Shown: positions 47,601 through 58,660, counted from the first letter of the stretch. The stretch: DNA of 64,000 nt from Chrysophaeum taylorii (GCA_029834535.1 JAQMWT010000040.1:62001-126000), one strand, 5' to 3'. A program made the numbers and translations. The notes: generated by a model from the letters alone, not told the origin.

Positions 47601-47994
47601 ATATGCATGATTCTGGTGATGAACTCGGCACACGAAAAGCGTGGCGAGGGGACTAGGAACAGTCCCCTCGCGTATCGGGGCCGCTCTGCGGTCTGACTTG
47701 AGTCGCTTCCGACCGCTAGCGGCACGTAGGGCGCCGAAATTGGACTCGTAATGCGGACGCCAACTTCAGGCATAGCGTATATAAGTCATACGGGCTCGCC
47801 CGGAGTCGCTTGTACCTTTACGGGCAGCCCAAGAGGACCTCCTCGGAGGCCCGAACGAAACTCCGGTCCAAATCGACCGATTTCCCCCTCAAAAAACCCG
47901 CAGACTCAAAACGGGTTTATGGTCGAATATGCTTTCGTAATAATCATAGTATTTCGTCGAACGAGCACATTTGGTTGCTGATCGGAATCGGGTC
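47601..47994. other. intergenic, nothing recognised
   Basis: Two neighbouring 22-base GAGGATAACGTCGCTG repeats end the transposase relic at 47549-47590. Beyond this no gene, RNA or repeat array is seen. Confidence 0.45.
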
Positions 47995-48097
47995 CGCGCT
48001 CTAGGGTAAGTAATCGGACGAATCTAGAAAGAATCTATCACCAACACGCGCTCTAGGGTAAGTAATCGGACGAATCTAGAAAGAATCTATCTCCAAC
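47995..48097. repeat. 52-base tandem duplication upstream of the 107-residue gene
   Basis: Two almost perfect copies (47995-48046, 48047-48097) of a unit with CGCGCTCTAGGGTAAGTAAT and ATCGGACGAATCTAG. They lie 12 bases before the ATG at 48110 and so fall in its 5' untranslated or promoter region. Each holds a perfect donor-like GGTAAGT. Confidence 0.9.
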
Positions 48098-48109
48098 AGG
48101 ACGACGACG

Positions 48110-48433
48110 ATGGTGCATCCTTCCGCGTTGGGAAACCTAAACGCCGATGCCGTCGCCGAGATGTCAGGAGGCAACAAGACCGACGAAGAGAAGAAGAAGA
48201 TCGGGGATGAGTTGCTCGAGGAGCGGCGGAAAATGCTCGAGGACCAGTGGAACACGGGCAAGCTGTTTCTAGCCGTCGGGTTGAGCATGATACTGATGGG
48301 GTGGCTCCACGGGCGCGTCTCGTGGCATTTCCACTACCTCGCCCGGTTCGTCGGCCTCGAGCGCTTCCCGCTGCCCGAAGACATCTTCGCCGCGGCCGGC
48401 AGGCTCGTCGGGACTGTACGACCGGAGCTCTGA
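48110..48433 (+). CDS. small single-pass membrane protein
   Basis: 107 residues, family not recognised. A charged helical N-terminal half (TDEEKKKIGDELLEERRKML) is followed by one membrane helix (LFLAVGLSMILMGWLHG, about residues 53-69) and an amphipathic tail (FPLPEDIFAAAGRLVGT). No signal peptide, so a tail-oriented organelle or ER membrane protein is plausible (inference). The frame is ordinary in codon use and stops 10 bases before the stop of the convergent AKAP7-like gene, consistent with a real compact gene pair. Confidence 0.6.
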   Translation: MVHPSALGNLNADAVAEMSGGNKTDEEKKKIGDELLEERRKMLEDQWNTGKLFLAVGLSMILMGWLHGRVSWHFHYLARFVGLERFPLPEDIFAAAGRLVGTVRPEL

Positions 48434-48443
48434 AGAAGAATTA

Positions 48444-49109
48444 TTATTTTCGTGTTTTGGTGCTACTGGCCATGTCGAGCGCCTGGGGCCCGAGAGGGAT
48501 GGCGGCGACGACGGGGTAGAAGCCGTCAGAGGCTCCGGCCATCTCGAGGAGAAGGAGTTCTGTGAAGACGACGGGTCCAAGGGGGGTCGTCCGGAGGGCC
48601 TCGAAGTGGGCCGGCTCGATTTTTTTCGGGCGGCGGCGACACTTCGAGGAGGTCCGCCACTTGGAGAGTTTGCAGATCGTGGCGTGCGGCTTCCAGGAGG
48701 TCGGGGGCTCGTCGGATTCGCAGAGGCCGCGGTCTCTGAGGGCGTTCTCGAGGTCGGCGGAGATCCGCGCGAGCGGCCCCGGGTCGTCGTCTTTGTCGTC
48801 CTGGACGCGCGCGAAGAGGACGTTGGTGCCGAAGGCGTCCAGACCGGGCAAGTCGGCGCGGATGGTCGCCGGGGCTCGCGCTGCGACCTCGATGGCGACG
48901 GCGCGCGCCTCGTCGACCTGCGCGTCGTCGATCGCCAGCAAGCCCATGGTCACGTGGAGCTTGGTCGGCGCGACGAGGCACGACTCGAGTGCCGGTTCGT
49001 TCGAAATCAGCAACTCATGCACGCGCCGCACCTGCGCGAGCACGGAAGGGCACGCGATGCGCAACGCGTAGAAGTGCGTGAACGACCTGCGCGACTTGCG
49101 CTTCGTCAT
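48444..49109 (-). CDS. AKAP7 / 2H-phosphoesterase-like protein
   Basis: 221 residues from the ATG at 49109 (KRKSRRSFTHFYALRI). The two HxT motifs of the 2H superfamily are clear: KLHVTMGLLAIDD near residue 62 and SWKPHATICKLSK near 148. FTHFYALRI at the start and the VVFTELLLLEMAG strand near the end fit the AKAP7/ASCC1-type branch of the 2'-5' RNA ligase-like fold. Such proteins hydrolyse or bind 2',5'-linked or cyclic nucleotides or bind RNA; the actual substrate is unknown. The frame stays open upstream to 49373 into a solo LTR, but residues there come from repeat sequence; the chosen start lies at the conserved domain. The solo LTR, in the same sense, ends 65 bases upstream. Confidence 0.85.
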   Translation of the reverse strand: MTKRKSRRSFTHFYALRIACPSVLAQVRRVHELLISNEPALESCLVAPTKLHVTMGLLAIDDAQVDEARAVAIEVAARAPATIRADLPGLDAFGTNVLFARVQDDKDDDPGPLARISADLENALRDRGLCESDEPPTSWKPHATICKLSKWRTSSKCRRRPKKIEPAHFEALRTTPLGPVVFTELLLLEMAGASDGFYPVVAAIPLGPQALDMASSTKTRK

Positions 49110-49174
49110 CGGGATATCCCTAATGCCAGCCCGCGCGGCGTCCAGCGCGACTCCGGCGCACGCGAGTTCGTGCA

Positions 49175-49496
49175 TATGGCGGCACAGAAAAACCTTCCCG
49201 ACCCCCGGGTGACAAAGGGGGTACTCACCGACTCGTCCGAGACCTCGCTGAACGAGGAAAACACGGACGCGGGGTCGGATACGCTCGCCACACACCTTGC
49301 TCACGCTCACCAAGCCTCTCAACAAGATGGAGAGATGGTATATTATAGCAAGGAAACTACAAGTATACAGCAAGAATTCTTCTCACAAAAGAGAGGTATG
49401 ATGTCACTAAGAAGATCGGGAAAGGTGTCCCGTTGACCGGGTATCAAGCCTCGAGAGAGGGTGGGTAAGCCTTAGCGGTCAGGAGTTGCCGCCACA
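49175..49496 (-). mobile_element. solo LTR of the gypsy family, with 5-base target duplication
   Basis: 322 bases similar to the LTR at 54382-54887 and to the truncated one at 63130-63338. Ends are TATGGCG (TGTGGCG in the 54 kb copy) and CGCCACA. It is flanked directly by GTGCA at 49170-49174 and 49497-49501, a 5-base target duplication as expected for LTR-element integrase. No internal sequence is left, so it arose by LTR-LTR recombination. Its sense matches the downstream AKAP7-like gene. Confidence 0.9.
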
Positions 49497-49501
49497 GTGC
49501 A

Positions 49502-50340
49502 TACGCCAGACTCTCAAGTCTCGGATTAAGGATTTGAAAATCAGCCCTCGGTCACCGATTCCAAGCGACAACAGCTACAGAGGGGATCTCAGGTGCGGGA
49601 TCCTGCTGAGTTCGTCGGAGAGACTGGCTCGATATCTGATATGGCCGTCGAGCCTAGCAGCGCATCGCGGGGACGAGGTTTTGCCGATTTAGGTTTGGGG
49701 GGCGTCGAGGGCGTGAATTTTTTCGAAAGGGTCCTTGCGATTTTTTGCTACTCATTGAAAAGGGAACGGCGCGATCTCCAAGGCCAGTCCACTACCCGTT
49801 CTAGCCACAAAGACCGGGCCTTTCCCCGCCGGTGCCGATGCCGCAACAAGAGGCCCGTCGCGAAGCTCGCGACGGGAAGCGATTCGGGCGGTTGTCGTGC
49901 ACCAGGCAACCAAGTGAGGGGTTGATCGACGATCCAGACAACTTCTACGCGGCATCAGTCCTAGGTATCGAACCTGACCTCTGGAAAGCCCATAGTAAGG
50001 CCGCGTTGAGAGCGGCCAATGCCGTGAGAGTAGGCATCGAGACGGGTCCGAGTAAAGGCGAGTTCGATGGCGGCATCTGGTTCTACGTGCCCGCCCGCGG
50101 TTCTGGTATACAGAGGACCGGGAGTCGCAGATTACGTCGACGTTGCGGCGACGATACGGATTTTTACCAGCCAGCAACTCGATGATGAAAGTCGACGCAG
50201 GAGAAGTCTGCGCGGACGAAGTCCCGGACGTGTCGACCGACGAGTCAACACTGGTACGCCCTAGCACAAAAAGTAACTTCACACCAAAAGTTGCCACCAA
50301 TACGTGACCAAGGGCGGTACAACTGTATCGTCGCGAGGCC
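49502..50340 (+). other. unassigned region with coding-like fragment
   Basis: A plus-strand frame at about 49920-50115 reads DDPDNFYAASVLGIEPDLWK, then AALRAANAVRVGIETG and GEFDGGIWFYVP. It looks like real former protein but is bounded by stops and has no recognisable family. It probably belongs to the transposon debris between 49.5 and 51.3 kb. Confidence 0.3.
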
Positions 50341-50354
50341 GAGCGCCTAATAAG

Positions 50355-51340
50355 ATGCCGGTCCCAAAGCCAAAGTCGGCGCGCGAGAAGCGCCGGGCGG
50401 CGATGACCAAGCCTGCGCGCAAGTTCAAGCGAAAACGGCGACGGCAGTCGCTGAGAAGAAGTGGTGTGTGCGCATCACATCTTCGCAGCGACCATCAAGT
50501 ACCGTGTATGAGAAGCAGTGCTTAACCAAGCACTCGAAATGGCACGGCGTCATCGAAGCAGCTCCTGGACCGGCTCAAGGGCGAGTGGCCTCCTCACCAC
50601 TGTGGGACGCCAAGCTGCACTGCACCGCGCAACCAATCGTTGCTCGCAGAGATCGAAGTGAGGGTGCTGGTTGTTGACTGGGTGCTCCAGATAATGAACC
50701 GCTGGGTGCAGGACGCGGTCGGCGAATAGAAGATCGGCGTCAAGGTGCGCCAGGTCTTGGGCGCGTCCAGAACAGAACCGCAGGGGTGGCCGCAAGCACG
50801 CGGGCTTGAGCTACGCCGCGTTCGAGATCCTCAAATGCAACAAAAGGCGCCCTCACACGCGTTTTTCATGCACTCGCCGTCGGCTGTCGGCAAGACGAAC
50901 GAGGTCGACCTGACCAATTGCGTCGCTGGGGGACGTGCCCAAAGATACGATCGAGTACTTCGAGTCCAAAAAGCTCGAGCAGCTTGGAGCCTAGAGCAAG
51001 GTTTGTAGTCGGAGTGCGAGGTCATCCAACCCCAAGGAGGCTGGCATCTTGTAGATGACGAAATCCGATTCGAAAGACCTACCCAGGAAGGACGTTGCCG
51101 AGGGCCCGCGCGCTGCTCAAGGGCCCCAAGAGAAGCAGGGTGCGGCCGAGCTCCTGGTTGCCTGGACGCGATGCAAGAACGGCTGCATCTATCTATCTAT
51201 CTGTGAGGAGGACCTTCCTAAGAGGGGTGCGTGTCCACAAAAAGACGCCCTCTCGTAAAAGCTGGTGCGAGGCGTGCTTCAACGAGAAGCTTAACCGTGG
51301 CCCGCGCTGTCTACGTTGTGGTGCAAAACAAAGTAGTGCG
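50355..51340 (+). pseudogene. relic related to the 25-26 kb transposase (Cys-rich tail)
   Basis: Fragments in several frames follow the same order as in the 25.7-26.3 kb relic: a VGK..VDLT segment (50890-50925), GDVPKDTIEYFESKKLEQL (50931-50990), NPKEAGIL (51029-51052), then KNGCIYLSICEEDLPK, SWCEACFNEKLNRGP and CLRCGAKQ (51177-51330). Cysteine spacing in the tail is comparable although the sequences have diverged. Stops and frame changes show it is dead. A basic segment from 50355 (KPKSAREKRRAAMTK) may be another part. Confidence 0.5.
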
Positions 51341-51372
51341 TTGAGGTGGTGGTCCCAACAAGTAAAGAAGTC

Positions 51373-52083
51373 ATGAGCCGGTCATTGTTTTTCGAGGAGG
51401 AGGACGACCTGCCGACGCTGCGGCGGCGCGTCGTGGAGCTCGAAGGGCTTTTGGCAGCAACGCGGGTGCGGTGTGCGACGCTCGAGGCTCGACTCGCGGA
51501 AGTGGAAGACGCCGAGACGGTGGTGATTCCGACGCGTCGACGACTCGAGCGGCCGGCCGACGACATCGAGTTTAGCAGCGAAGCGAGCGCGAGCGCGCCG
51601 CGGCGACGTCCTCGAAACCGCGCGCCCCTGACAAAAGGACGGCTCCGGCCGCTCGCGCGCGAGCGGCTCAAGTCCTCGAGGCCCGCGACCGAAGCGGCCC
51701 GCGAGCCGGCGGACGAGCCGGCGGACGAGCCGGCGGACGAGCCGGCGGACGAGCCGGCGGACGAGCCGGCGGACGAGGTCGCGGCGCGCGCGACGAGATC
51801 TGTGAGGGCGTGGGCTGCCAACAAGGGTCACGTCGTGGAGATGCTGTGCGCCATCGCCGAGATCCTTCCGGCGGACTTTGTTTGCGGATTCGACGCCGAC
51901 CGGCTCCGGGGCGAGGCGGCCGACGCGCGCGCCGTCCGCCGAGCGTACCTCGAGGTCGCGAGGCGGTGCCACCCCGACAAGCTCTCCGCGGGTCTCGAGC
52001 CCGAGCTTCGCTTGAGAGCCCAGTTTGTCTTTTCGGCCCTCACCGACGCCCTCGACTACTACTACACCTCAAAAGATTGCTAG
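51373..52083 (+). CDS. auxilin-type J-domain protein
   Basis: 236 residues from the ATG at 51373. Residues 10-45 form a coiled coil (LPTLRRRVVELEGLLAATR). A disordered middle contains seven PADE units from a 12-base repeat (51710-51780). The C-terminal 75 residues are a J domain with RRAYLEVARRCHPDKLSA, including HPD, followed by AQFVFSALTDALDYY, the helix pattern of auxilin/GAK-type J domains at a protein C terminus. J domains stimulate Hsp70 ATPase; auxilins use this to uncoat clathrin vesicles, but no clathrin-binding motif is evident, so that role is inference. Its stop lies 24 bases from the convergent ABC1-kinase stop. Confidence 0.82.
   Translation: MSRSLFFEEEDDLPTLRRRVVELEGLLAATRVRCATLEARLAEVEDAETVVIPTRRRLERPADDIEFSSEASASAPRRRPRNRAPLTKGRLRPLARERLKSSRPATEAAREPADEPADEPADEPADEPADEPADEVAARATRSVRAWAANKGHVVEMLCAIAEILPADFVCGFDADRLRGEAADARAVRRAYLEVARRCHPDKLSAGLEPELRLRAQFVFSALTDALDYYYTSKDC
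51710..51780. repeat. 12-base coding minisatellite (PADE)
   Basis: Six to seven perfect copies of GCCGGCGGACGA encoding Pro-Ala-Asp-Glu in the J-domain gene. In-frame unit length means copy number can change without a frameshift. Confidence 0.9.
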
Positions 52084-52107
52084 GAGTAGAGTCGTTTTCT
52101 TTCCCTT

Positions 52108-54249
52108 TTAAGATCGGTCGGTCGCGAGGGGGAGGAGGGCGAGACGGATCGCGCGGGACGCGGCGCGCTCGGCGACCTCGGCCGCGATCTCGGTGGCCAT
52201 TTGGCGGAGCACGGGCTCGTTGGCGACGCGCTGGGCGAGGGGAATGTAGCTTTGGAGGCGGGAGACGGCGGCCGCGGCCGAGTCCAGATCCGCGAGGGCG
52301 GCGAGGGAGCGGGCCTGGAGGGCCTGGGCGGCGCGAAGGAGGGTCCCGGTGGCGGCGGGGGGCGGGTCCTCTCGTTGTTCCGACGTCGACGACGAATGGC
52401 GACGATCCACCCCCGCTGCCGCCGCGGCAGCAACGACGACAAAGGGGGGTCCGACGCCGAAGACGGGCGGGGGCGGCGGAAGGTCGACGCCGGTGGCGAT
52501 CTTGATCATGGACCTGGCCGCGTCGACCCCGAGAGAATCCAACGCGGCGACGACGTCGGTGACGAGGTTGGTCCTCGTCGCGGCCGCCGCGTCGGCGGCG
52601 ACGAGGTCGACGAGGACGTCGACGACTCGAGCCGCGTCGTAGTCGGAGGAGCCCGACGCCCGTTCCAACAACGCCTCGAACCTCGCCCACTGGGGTTTGT
52701 CGTCCTTGAAGAGGAGTCTCGTGAGGGCGGCTTTGAGTTCCGGGGCCTCGTCGGTCAAGAGTCGCGAGGCGATATAGGGGTAGGCGTCGCTGACGATGCG
52801 AAACTCGGGGTCGACCTGGATAGCGACGCCTTCGAGGACGCCGAGGCACCGGATGATGGCGACGTAAAAGGGCGGGAGACGAAAAGGAAAGGTGTACATG
52901 ACGTCGCCGAGGCGACTGACGACGTTCTTGACGTTGAGCTCGGCCACCGAGGCGTCGAGGACGTCGGGCAGCGCGGCGGCCAGGCCGTCGACGATGGGAC
53001 GAACGTCGACGTCCGACGCGATGAAACCCATTCGTACGTAGAGATCGGCGAGGGCGTCGAAGTCGCGATTCACCAAATGCACGACCGCCTCGATGATCGA
53101 GAGGCGCTGATTCTCTTCGAGGTAGGACATCATCCCAAAATCGAGATAGCAGAGGCGACCGTCTTCGGTCGCGAGGAGGTTGCCGGCGTGAGGATCGGCG
53201 TGAAAGTACCCAGACTCGAGCATCTGTCGCAGAGAGCACTGGACGAGCGTATCCACGAGGCGGGCCGGAGCACGAACGTCCCCCGTCCGTCTCCGGAGCT
53301 CCTCTCCGTCCACGAGTCTCGTCCCCTCGATCCACTCCATCGTCAGCACGTCTCCCGTCGTCAGGTGAAAGTAAACCCGCGGCACCTTCACCTGAAAAAT
53401 TTCGCCGTACAGCTCGGCGAACCGCGCCGCGTTCTCGGCCTCGGCCACGTAGTCGATCTCCCGATATATGATATCCCCGAAATCGTCGATCACGCCCACG
53501 AGGTCGAGGTCCCGATTAAACAACAGCTTCAACACGTCGCGGACTTGGCGGGCCCACCACCGCAAAATAAACAAATCCAACGCGATCACCTCCTCGCACC
53601 CGGGACGCTGGACCTTCAAAGCCACGACGTTGTCGTTCTCGCGGAGCTTCGCGCGGTACACCTGCCCGATCGACGCCGCGGCGACGGGCGTGTCCTGCAA
53701 CAGCTCGTACGCGTCTTCGAACTTTTCTAGCCCTAGAGACGCCTCTACTCGTCGCAGCGCGACCTCCGTCGAAAACGGCGGAACGCGGTCCTGCAGTTTC
53801 TGGAGCTCGCGCAAATACTCCGCGGGCAGCAGATCCGGCCGCGACGCGAGCGCCTGACCGGCCTTGATTATGGCCGGACCCAAATCGGATATTATGCGCG
53901 TCAGTTCTTCCGCGCGACGAGACCGTCGCTCCTCCTCGCGTTCCGTCGCGACGTCCAGCCCCACGCTCGCGACGAACTTCCCTAATGGCAGGAATATCTG
54001 CAGGTTCCGGTACAACCACCGCGCCGGCTGTCGCCAGAACAGCGCCTCGGCGGCCAACGGGTCGTAAACACGCCGCGACTTGGCGACGAGCGACGACGAC
54101 ACCACGCTCGTACTACTACTACTACCAGCCGTACCGCTGCTACTGCCGACGACGCTGTAAGTCCAAGGCCGCTGCCGCGGGGGGAACGTCACCGGGTGCC
54201 GGAACCCCAACGCCGCCACCACCACCACCACCCACAGTGCCACCATCAT
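52108..54249 (-). CDS. ABC1/ADCK (UbiB) atypical kinase, probably plastid-targeted
   Basis: 713 residues from the ATG at 54249. An N-terminal hydrophobic stretch (MVALWVVVVVAALGFRHP) ends in ALG-F, which resembles heterokont plastid signal-peptide cleavage sites with Phe at +1; a Ser/Thr-rich transit-like segment follows. The kinase core has the KxGQ motif (IIKAGQALASRPDLLP), the Ala-rich loop (AAASIGQVYRA), the VALKVQRPG lysine, EIDYVAEAENA, HADPHAGNLL and YLDFGMMS, all typical of ABC1K proteins tied to prenylquinone and plastoglobule metabolism. The C terminus beyond residue 540 is helical and Ala-rich. Single exon. The gypsy element's 3' LTR begins 132 bases upstream of its start. Confidence 0.93.
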   Translation of the reverse strand: MMVALWVVVVVAALGFRHPVTFPPRQRPWTYSVVGSSSGTAGSSSSTSVVSSSLVAKSRRVYDPLAAEALFWRQPARWLYRNLQIFLPLGKFVASVGLDVATEREEERRSRRAEELTRIISDLGPAIIKAGQALASRPDLLPAEYLRELQKLQDRVPPFSTEVALRRVEASLGLEKFEDAYELLQDTPVAAASIGQVYRAKLRENDNVVALKVQRPGCEEVIALDLFILRWWARQVRDVLKLLFNRDLDLVGVIDDFGDIIYREIDYVAEAENAARFAELYGEIFQVKVPRVYFHLTTGDVLTMEWIEGTRLVDGEELRRRTGDVRAPARLVDTLVQCSLRQMLESGYFHADPHAGNLLATEDGRLCYLDFGMMSYLEENQRLSIIEAVVHLVNRDFDALADLYVRMGFIASDVDVRPIVDGLAAALPDVLDASVAELNVKNVVSRLGDVMYTFPFRLPPFYVAIIRCLGVLEGVAIQVDPEFRIVSDAYPYIASRLLTDEAPELKAALTRLLFKDDKPQWARFEALLERASGSSDYDAARVVDVLVDLVAADAAAATRTNLVTDVVAALDSLGVDAARSMIKIATGVDLPPPPPVFGVGPPFVVVAAAAAAGVDRRHSSSTSEQREDPPPAATGTLLRAAQALQARSLAALADLDSAAAAVSRLQSYIPLAQRVANEPVLRQMATEIAAEVAERAASRAIRLALLPLATDRS

Positions 54250-54381
54250 CTCCGTCGCCGCCGCCACATCATCGCCTGACTCAGCCCCAACTAGGGTAAT
54301 AAATAAATAATAAGGGTAGCTCGACTCCCGAATTACATAATATGGTATATTATATAGGGAGGGGGTCGTCGTCGTCGTTCT

Positions 54382-54887
<506 letters not shown>

Positions 54888-54902
54888 GGACTCCCCTGGT
54901 GA
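54888..54902 (-). promoter_or_regulatory. candidate polypurine tract
   Basis: Immediately inside the 3' LTR the element strand reads CACCAGGGGAGTCC before TGTGGCG. A short purine-rich run at this place is where plus-strand DNA priming is expected. It is imperfect. Confidence 0.45.
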
Positions 54903-55002
54903 GAACACGAGCTGCCCTCAGCGAGTCCGGCGAGAAGCACGAGCCTTGGCTGAATGAGCATCTCGAGAACGAATCTTATTGTAGGCACGTTCAACGACAA
55001 GT

Positions 55003-56973
55003 TCAGGAACGCGTCCACCACCAAGTGAACTTAGGAATCAACACATCGATCTCATGCGGGGCGAAGTCGGTGACACAAGGAGTGGTACTGTTGTTGACCT
55101 TGGTCTTGTCGGTGAAACTGCGACCGTCCACGTCCTTGTATTCCGGCTTAAGCTTGCGAGTAGAGAGATGTGAAGTAGGCTTGTAATAAGAAACCTTGTC
55201 ATGGGGACCGAGATCAGCATAGAAATGCAGAGCGACTCGATCATTCACAAAATCATAGGGTTCATAAACTTCAGCGACATAAATCTTCTTTCGCCAATCG
55301 GACCGTTTATTATCCGGAATCCGAAAGATAACGAACTTACCATGCTTGTAATCATCCCGAAAGGTCTCCTTGGGCTTGGGCACAGCTCGATCGACCACTG
55401 GAGAAACCATCACAGGGGTAATCTGACTAACATGAACACAACGGCGTTCGGGAGGAGAATCAAGAGACTCAATCCTGTAAGTGACCGGGGACAAGCGTTC
55501 CAAAATAACGAATGGACCGCGCCATTCCGGTCGAAGCTTGTTCTGAAGAAAAGGGATGTAGAGCATGAAGAAGGTTCACATGTTCTGCTCTACATCCCTT
55601 TTCTATAGGCGAGACGTTGTTTACGAAGAGCCTTCTCACGAGCTTCGTTCACCGTAGCGGTATAGAACTTCAGCCTCTCGCGAGTCTCTGCCACAACATC
55701 GGAGCGAGTTTTCGGCAGGCGGCGGACATCAAGATCCATGATCGTGTAATCGGTTGGCAATAAAGGCTGCCGGTTAAGACGAAGCATGAAAGGTGAGATC
55801 TGAGTCCCCGGAATAAATTTACGATTATAACAGAAAGCAATGTACTCCGCGAATTCGGGCCATTCCGTGATCTTGCGGTTTTGAAGGCACGCACGGAGGA
55901 AAGCCTTGATAAAGCGGTTGACCCTTTCCGCAGGATTAGCCTGAGCATGATACGGAATCGTGGTACTATACCGAACATTGAAAAGATGACAAAACTCTTC
56001 CATCAACTTGTTGACGAACTCTTTCCCATTGTCGGTACGAATCCTCTGAGGTAGATAACCTTTGAGTAATATATTCGCGACAAAGACTCGAGGATTGACT
56101 CAGCAGTCTTATGGTGTAGTACGTCAAGAATCAAGAAATGAGAAAATGGATCAAAAAGACGATGAGATATGTCTCGGGACCAGCACTGGGCAAAGGTCCA
56201 AACAAATCCATACAAAGGACGACACAATCACCATCATACACCGGTTGCTGAAGCAGACCTGCTCTCTTTGGTTCAGGCGTACGAGCTTTCTTGCACACTA
56301 TGCAACCAGCAATGTAAGCACCCACCTCATTAGACATATGGGGCCACCAAAAACGTTCACGCATCGACTGCACTGTACTTTGACGACCCATATGACCACC
56401 ATTGAGAGGTGTGTCATGGTACAATCGGATGATGCGCGTCCGTAAAGTTCGGGGTGCGACTATCATCGGGTGCAAGTCGGATGCGGCACGGTAGAGAACT
56501 CCTTTCACCACTTGATAGCGATAATTGGCTCTGTACCGACGAAGAGAATGGCCCTGAGCCATGCGATAACGAATGTCGCAAGTAGCATCAGTGATCTGCT
56601 CTTTGGCTATTTCTTCCAAAGTCAAATTATCCGGAATCTTGTAGATGTACTCTTGGTAATCATCGGCATCACGGAAAATACTAGGCTGGGTCTGAAGTCG
56701 TTGCTTCTGACGTTGTTTCGTAGCATGAGACGTGACCAATTGCATCGGATCATCGAGGTCTTCTTCCTCTTCCTCCACAGGCAACTCAGTCGTAACAAAC
56801 GACAGAATGACATGGCGCCCAGGTAAAGGTACTCCTTCATCATCAACATAACGAGAGGGCTCTTGGCACACTAGATACGCGTGGTTCAAGGGCTCACCAA
56901 ACTCGTCCGTCTCGATGACATGATCTATAGGATTGCGAGAGAGACAGTCAGGGATGCTCATTCCCGGCGACAA
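55003..56973 (-). pseudogene. gypsy integrase (frameshifted)
   Basis: Three frames carry it: 56131-56973 has the zinc-binding module (HMGRQSTVQSMRERFWWPHM, then CIVCKKART) and the first catalytic Asp (CMDLFGPLPSAG); 55590-56006 has the catalytic Glu region (HAQANPAERVNRFIKAFLR) and the conserved WPEFAEYIAFCYN; 55003-55566 has the C-terminal domain (LRPEWRGPFVILERLSPVTY). The second catalytic Asp region falls at the break near 56010-56130. Integrates the cDNA into the genome when intact. Confidence 0.85.
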
Positions 56974-58660
56974 CCTGGCTTGTAACCCAATTCAGGATCA
57001 AAATTGGCGAGCCGCATCGCCCATCGAGCCAACTGCCCAGACGACGAGTGCTTCGCCTTTCGTAAAAACGTCAAGTTGCGATGATCTGTTTCAAGGATCG
57101 TCTTGTGACCTTCAATATAAGAGCGGAAATGCTCTAGAGAAAGAATAACTGCCAGTAGCTCTAGCCGGCGAGGCTCATAGTTCCGCATCTCTTTCGGCAC
57201 AGCTCGGCTCCAATACTCAATTACTCGTTCCTCTCGTGTCACCTTGCCGGTTTCGTCCTTGATTTCCACGAGCTGAAAAAGATACGCACCCAGACCATCC
57301 TTGGAAGCATCCGAGCGGATCTGAAAAGGAAGATCGTAGTCAGAATGATAAACTCCACGAGAATCCACCAAAGCTTCGATGATCGTGTCCCATGCCTTTT
57401 GGCACTCAGGCGTCCACTCAAACTTAACGCCTTCAAGACACAATCGCCTAAGCGGCTCCACAATCTTCGAATAATTCTTCACATATCGGCGGCAATAGTT
57501 GCTCATACCAATGAAAGATCGAATCTGGGTCTTCGGGGACGTATTGGGCAACGTACCGGGAATCGGCATCTGCTGCAACGCTTCTAACGTCTTGGGATTC
57601 GGCTTCAAGCCTTCCGGAGTCGAAACAAGTCCCAAAAACTCGATTTCACCCTTGAGGAGGTGGAACTTCGAAGTTCGTCCACTATATCCTCGCTGTGCTA
57701 AATGGCACAACACTTCAATCAAAACTTGTAAATGTCGATGGAGTTCATCCGATCCCATCATAATATCGTCGACAAACGCGACCAAGTCCTTATACATCCA
57801 TGTGGACAAATCGCTAGCCATCTGCTTACAAAAGAGAGCTCCTGTTGTTTACTACTAGAGGCAAGCGCAAGAAACTATGGGCTCCAAGTGGACTAACCAT
57901 CGTAACAGCGTCCTGAGCAGCGGCGTCCAAACGTAGTTATGATAACCCCATCGAATATCAATGCACGTCCGCCAACGGCGCATGGCAAGAAAAGCCAAAG
58001 CATCATCTTGACGAATATTCGGCCAACTGTCATTGACCAGCTGATCATTGAGCTGACGCAAGTCAACGGCAGCACGAAAAGCATTCGACGTCCCGGCCTC
58101 GGCTCCCTTCTTAGGCAGCATCAGTACAGGAAATCCCCACGGAGAGTTCGCCGGTCGGATGACTCCATCGCGACACCACTCAGTGATCTGCTTTCTGAGA
58201 CACTCGAGCTTTGCTGGCGTCAACCTATAAGGCGTCATCTTGATCGGTCGTGGGTTTGCGTCTTTAAAGCGTAGAGAAACCGGTGGCGAGTCCACGGGTC
58301 TCATAATCGGATCAAAGAAAGCCCACGCGTATTGCACGCAATGGCTCAACATCATCTTCGCATCATCATCCAGATGCGGGTTGTCGGGAATTCCTAGATC
58401 TCGAACAACCTTCTCAACTTCTTCCTTCGTCGGAATTACGACTTTCATCGCATCATTGTCCTTGACGTGCTCGGGAATCTGCGGTAACGGTACACCGTCC
58501 GCATCGCGCGGCGCATCCTTCCATGGCACATCGAACTTTTCTTCGTATTTGAACCTCACCTCAGGGTGGCTCTTATTGATCTTTTCACCTTTGACGCGCA
58601 CATTCGGCTCGCTCCTTACTTTCGGCTCCTGTTCAGGTTCAGGATCCGGCGGAACGTCCA
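56958..58660 (-). pseudogene. gypsy reverse transcriptase and RNase H (frameshifted)
   Basis: Frame 57855-58802 carries the RT fingers (PYRLTPAKLECLRKQITEW, SPWGFPVLMLPKKG, RAAVDLRQLN and IDIRWGYHN); frame 56958-57821 continues with the FVDDI catalytic motif near 57757-57781 and SKFHLLKGEIEFLGLV. RNase H follows (LPFQIRSDASKDGLGAYLF, RRLELLAVILSLEHFRSY, ETDHRNLTFL). Two in-frame stops at about 57848-57860 split the protein between the two frames. Family assignment to Ty3/gypsy is clear. Confidence 0.9.

Noticed and set aside
49110-49373. Upstream coding extension of the 2H-phosphoesterase as conserved protein
   Set aside because: The extra residues derive from the solo LTR and its flank; only the part from 49109 has family motifs, though LTR exonisation remains testable.
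52201-53730. 509-codon plus-strand frame
   Set aside because: Antisense of the ABC1-kinase gene; Asp/Gly/Arg-biased composition typical of a GC-rich shadow.
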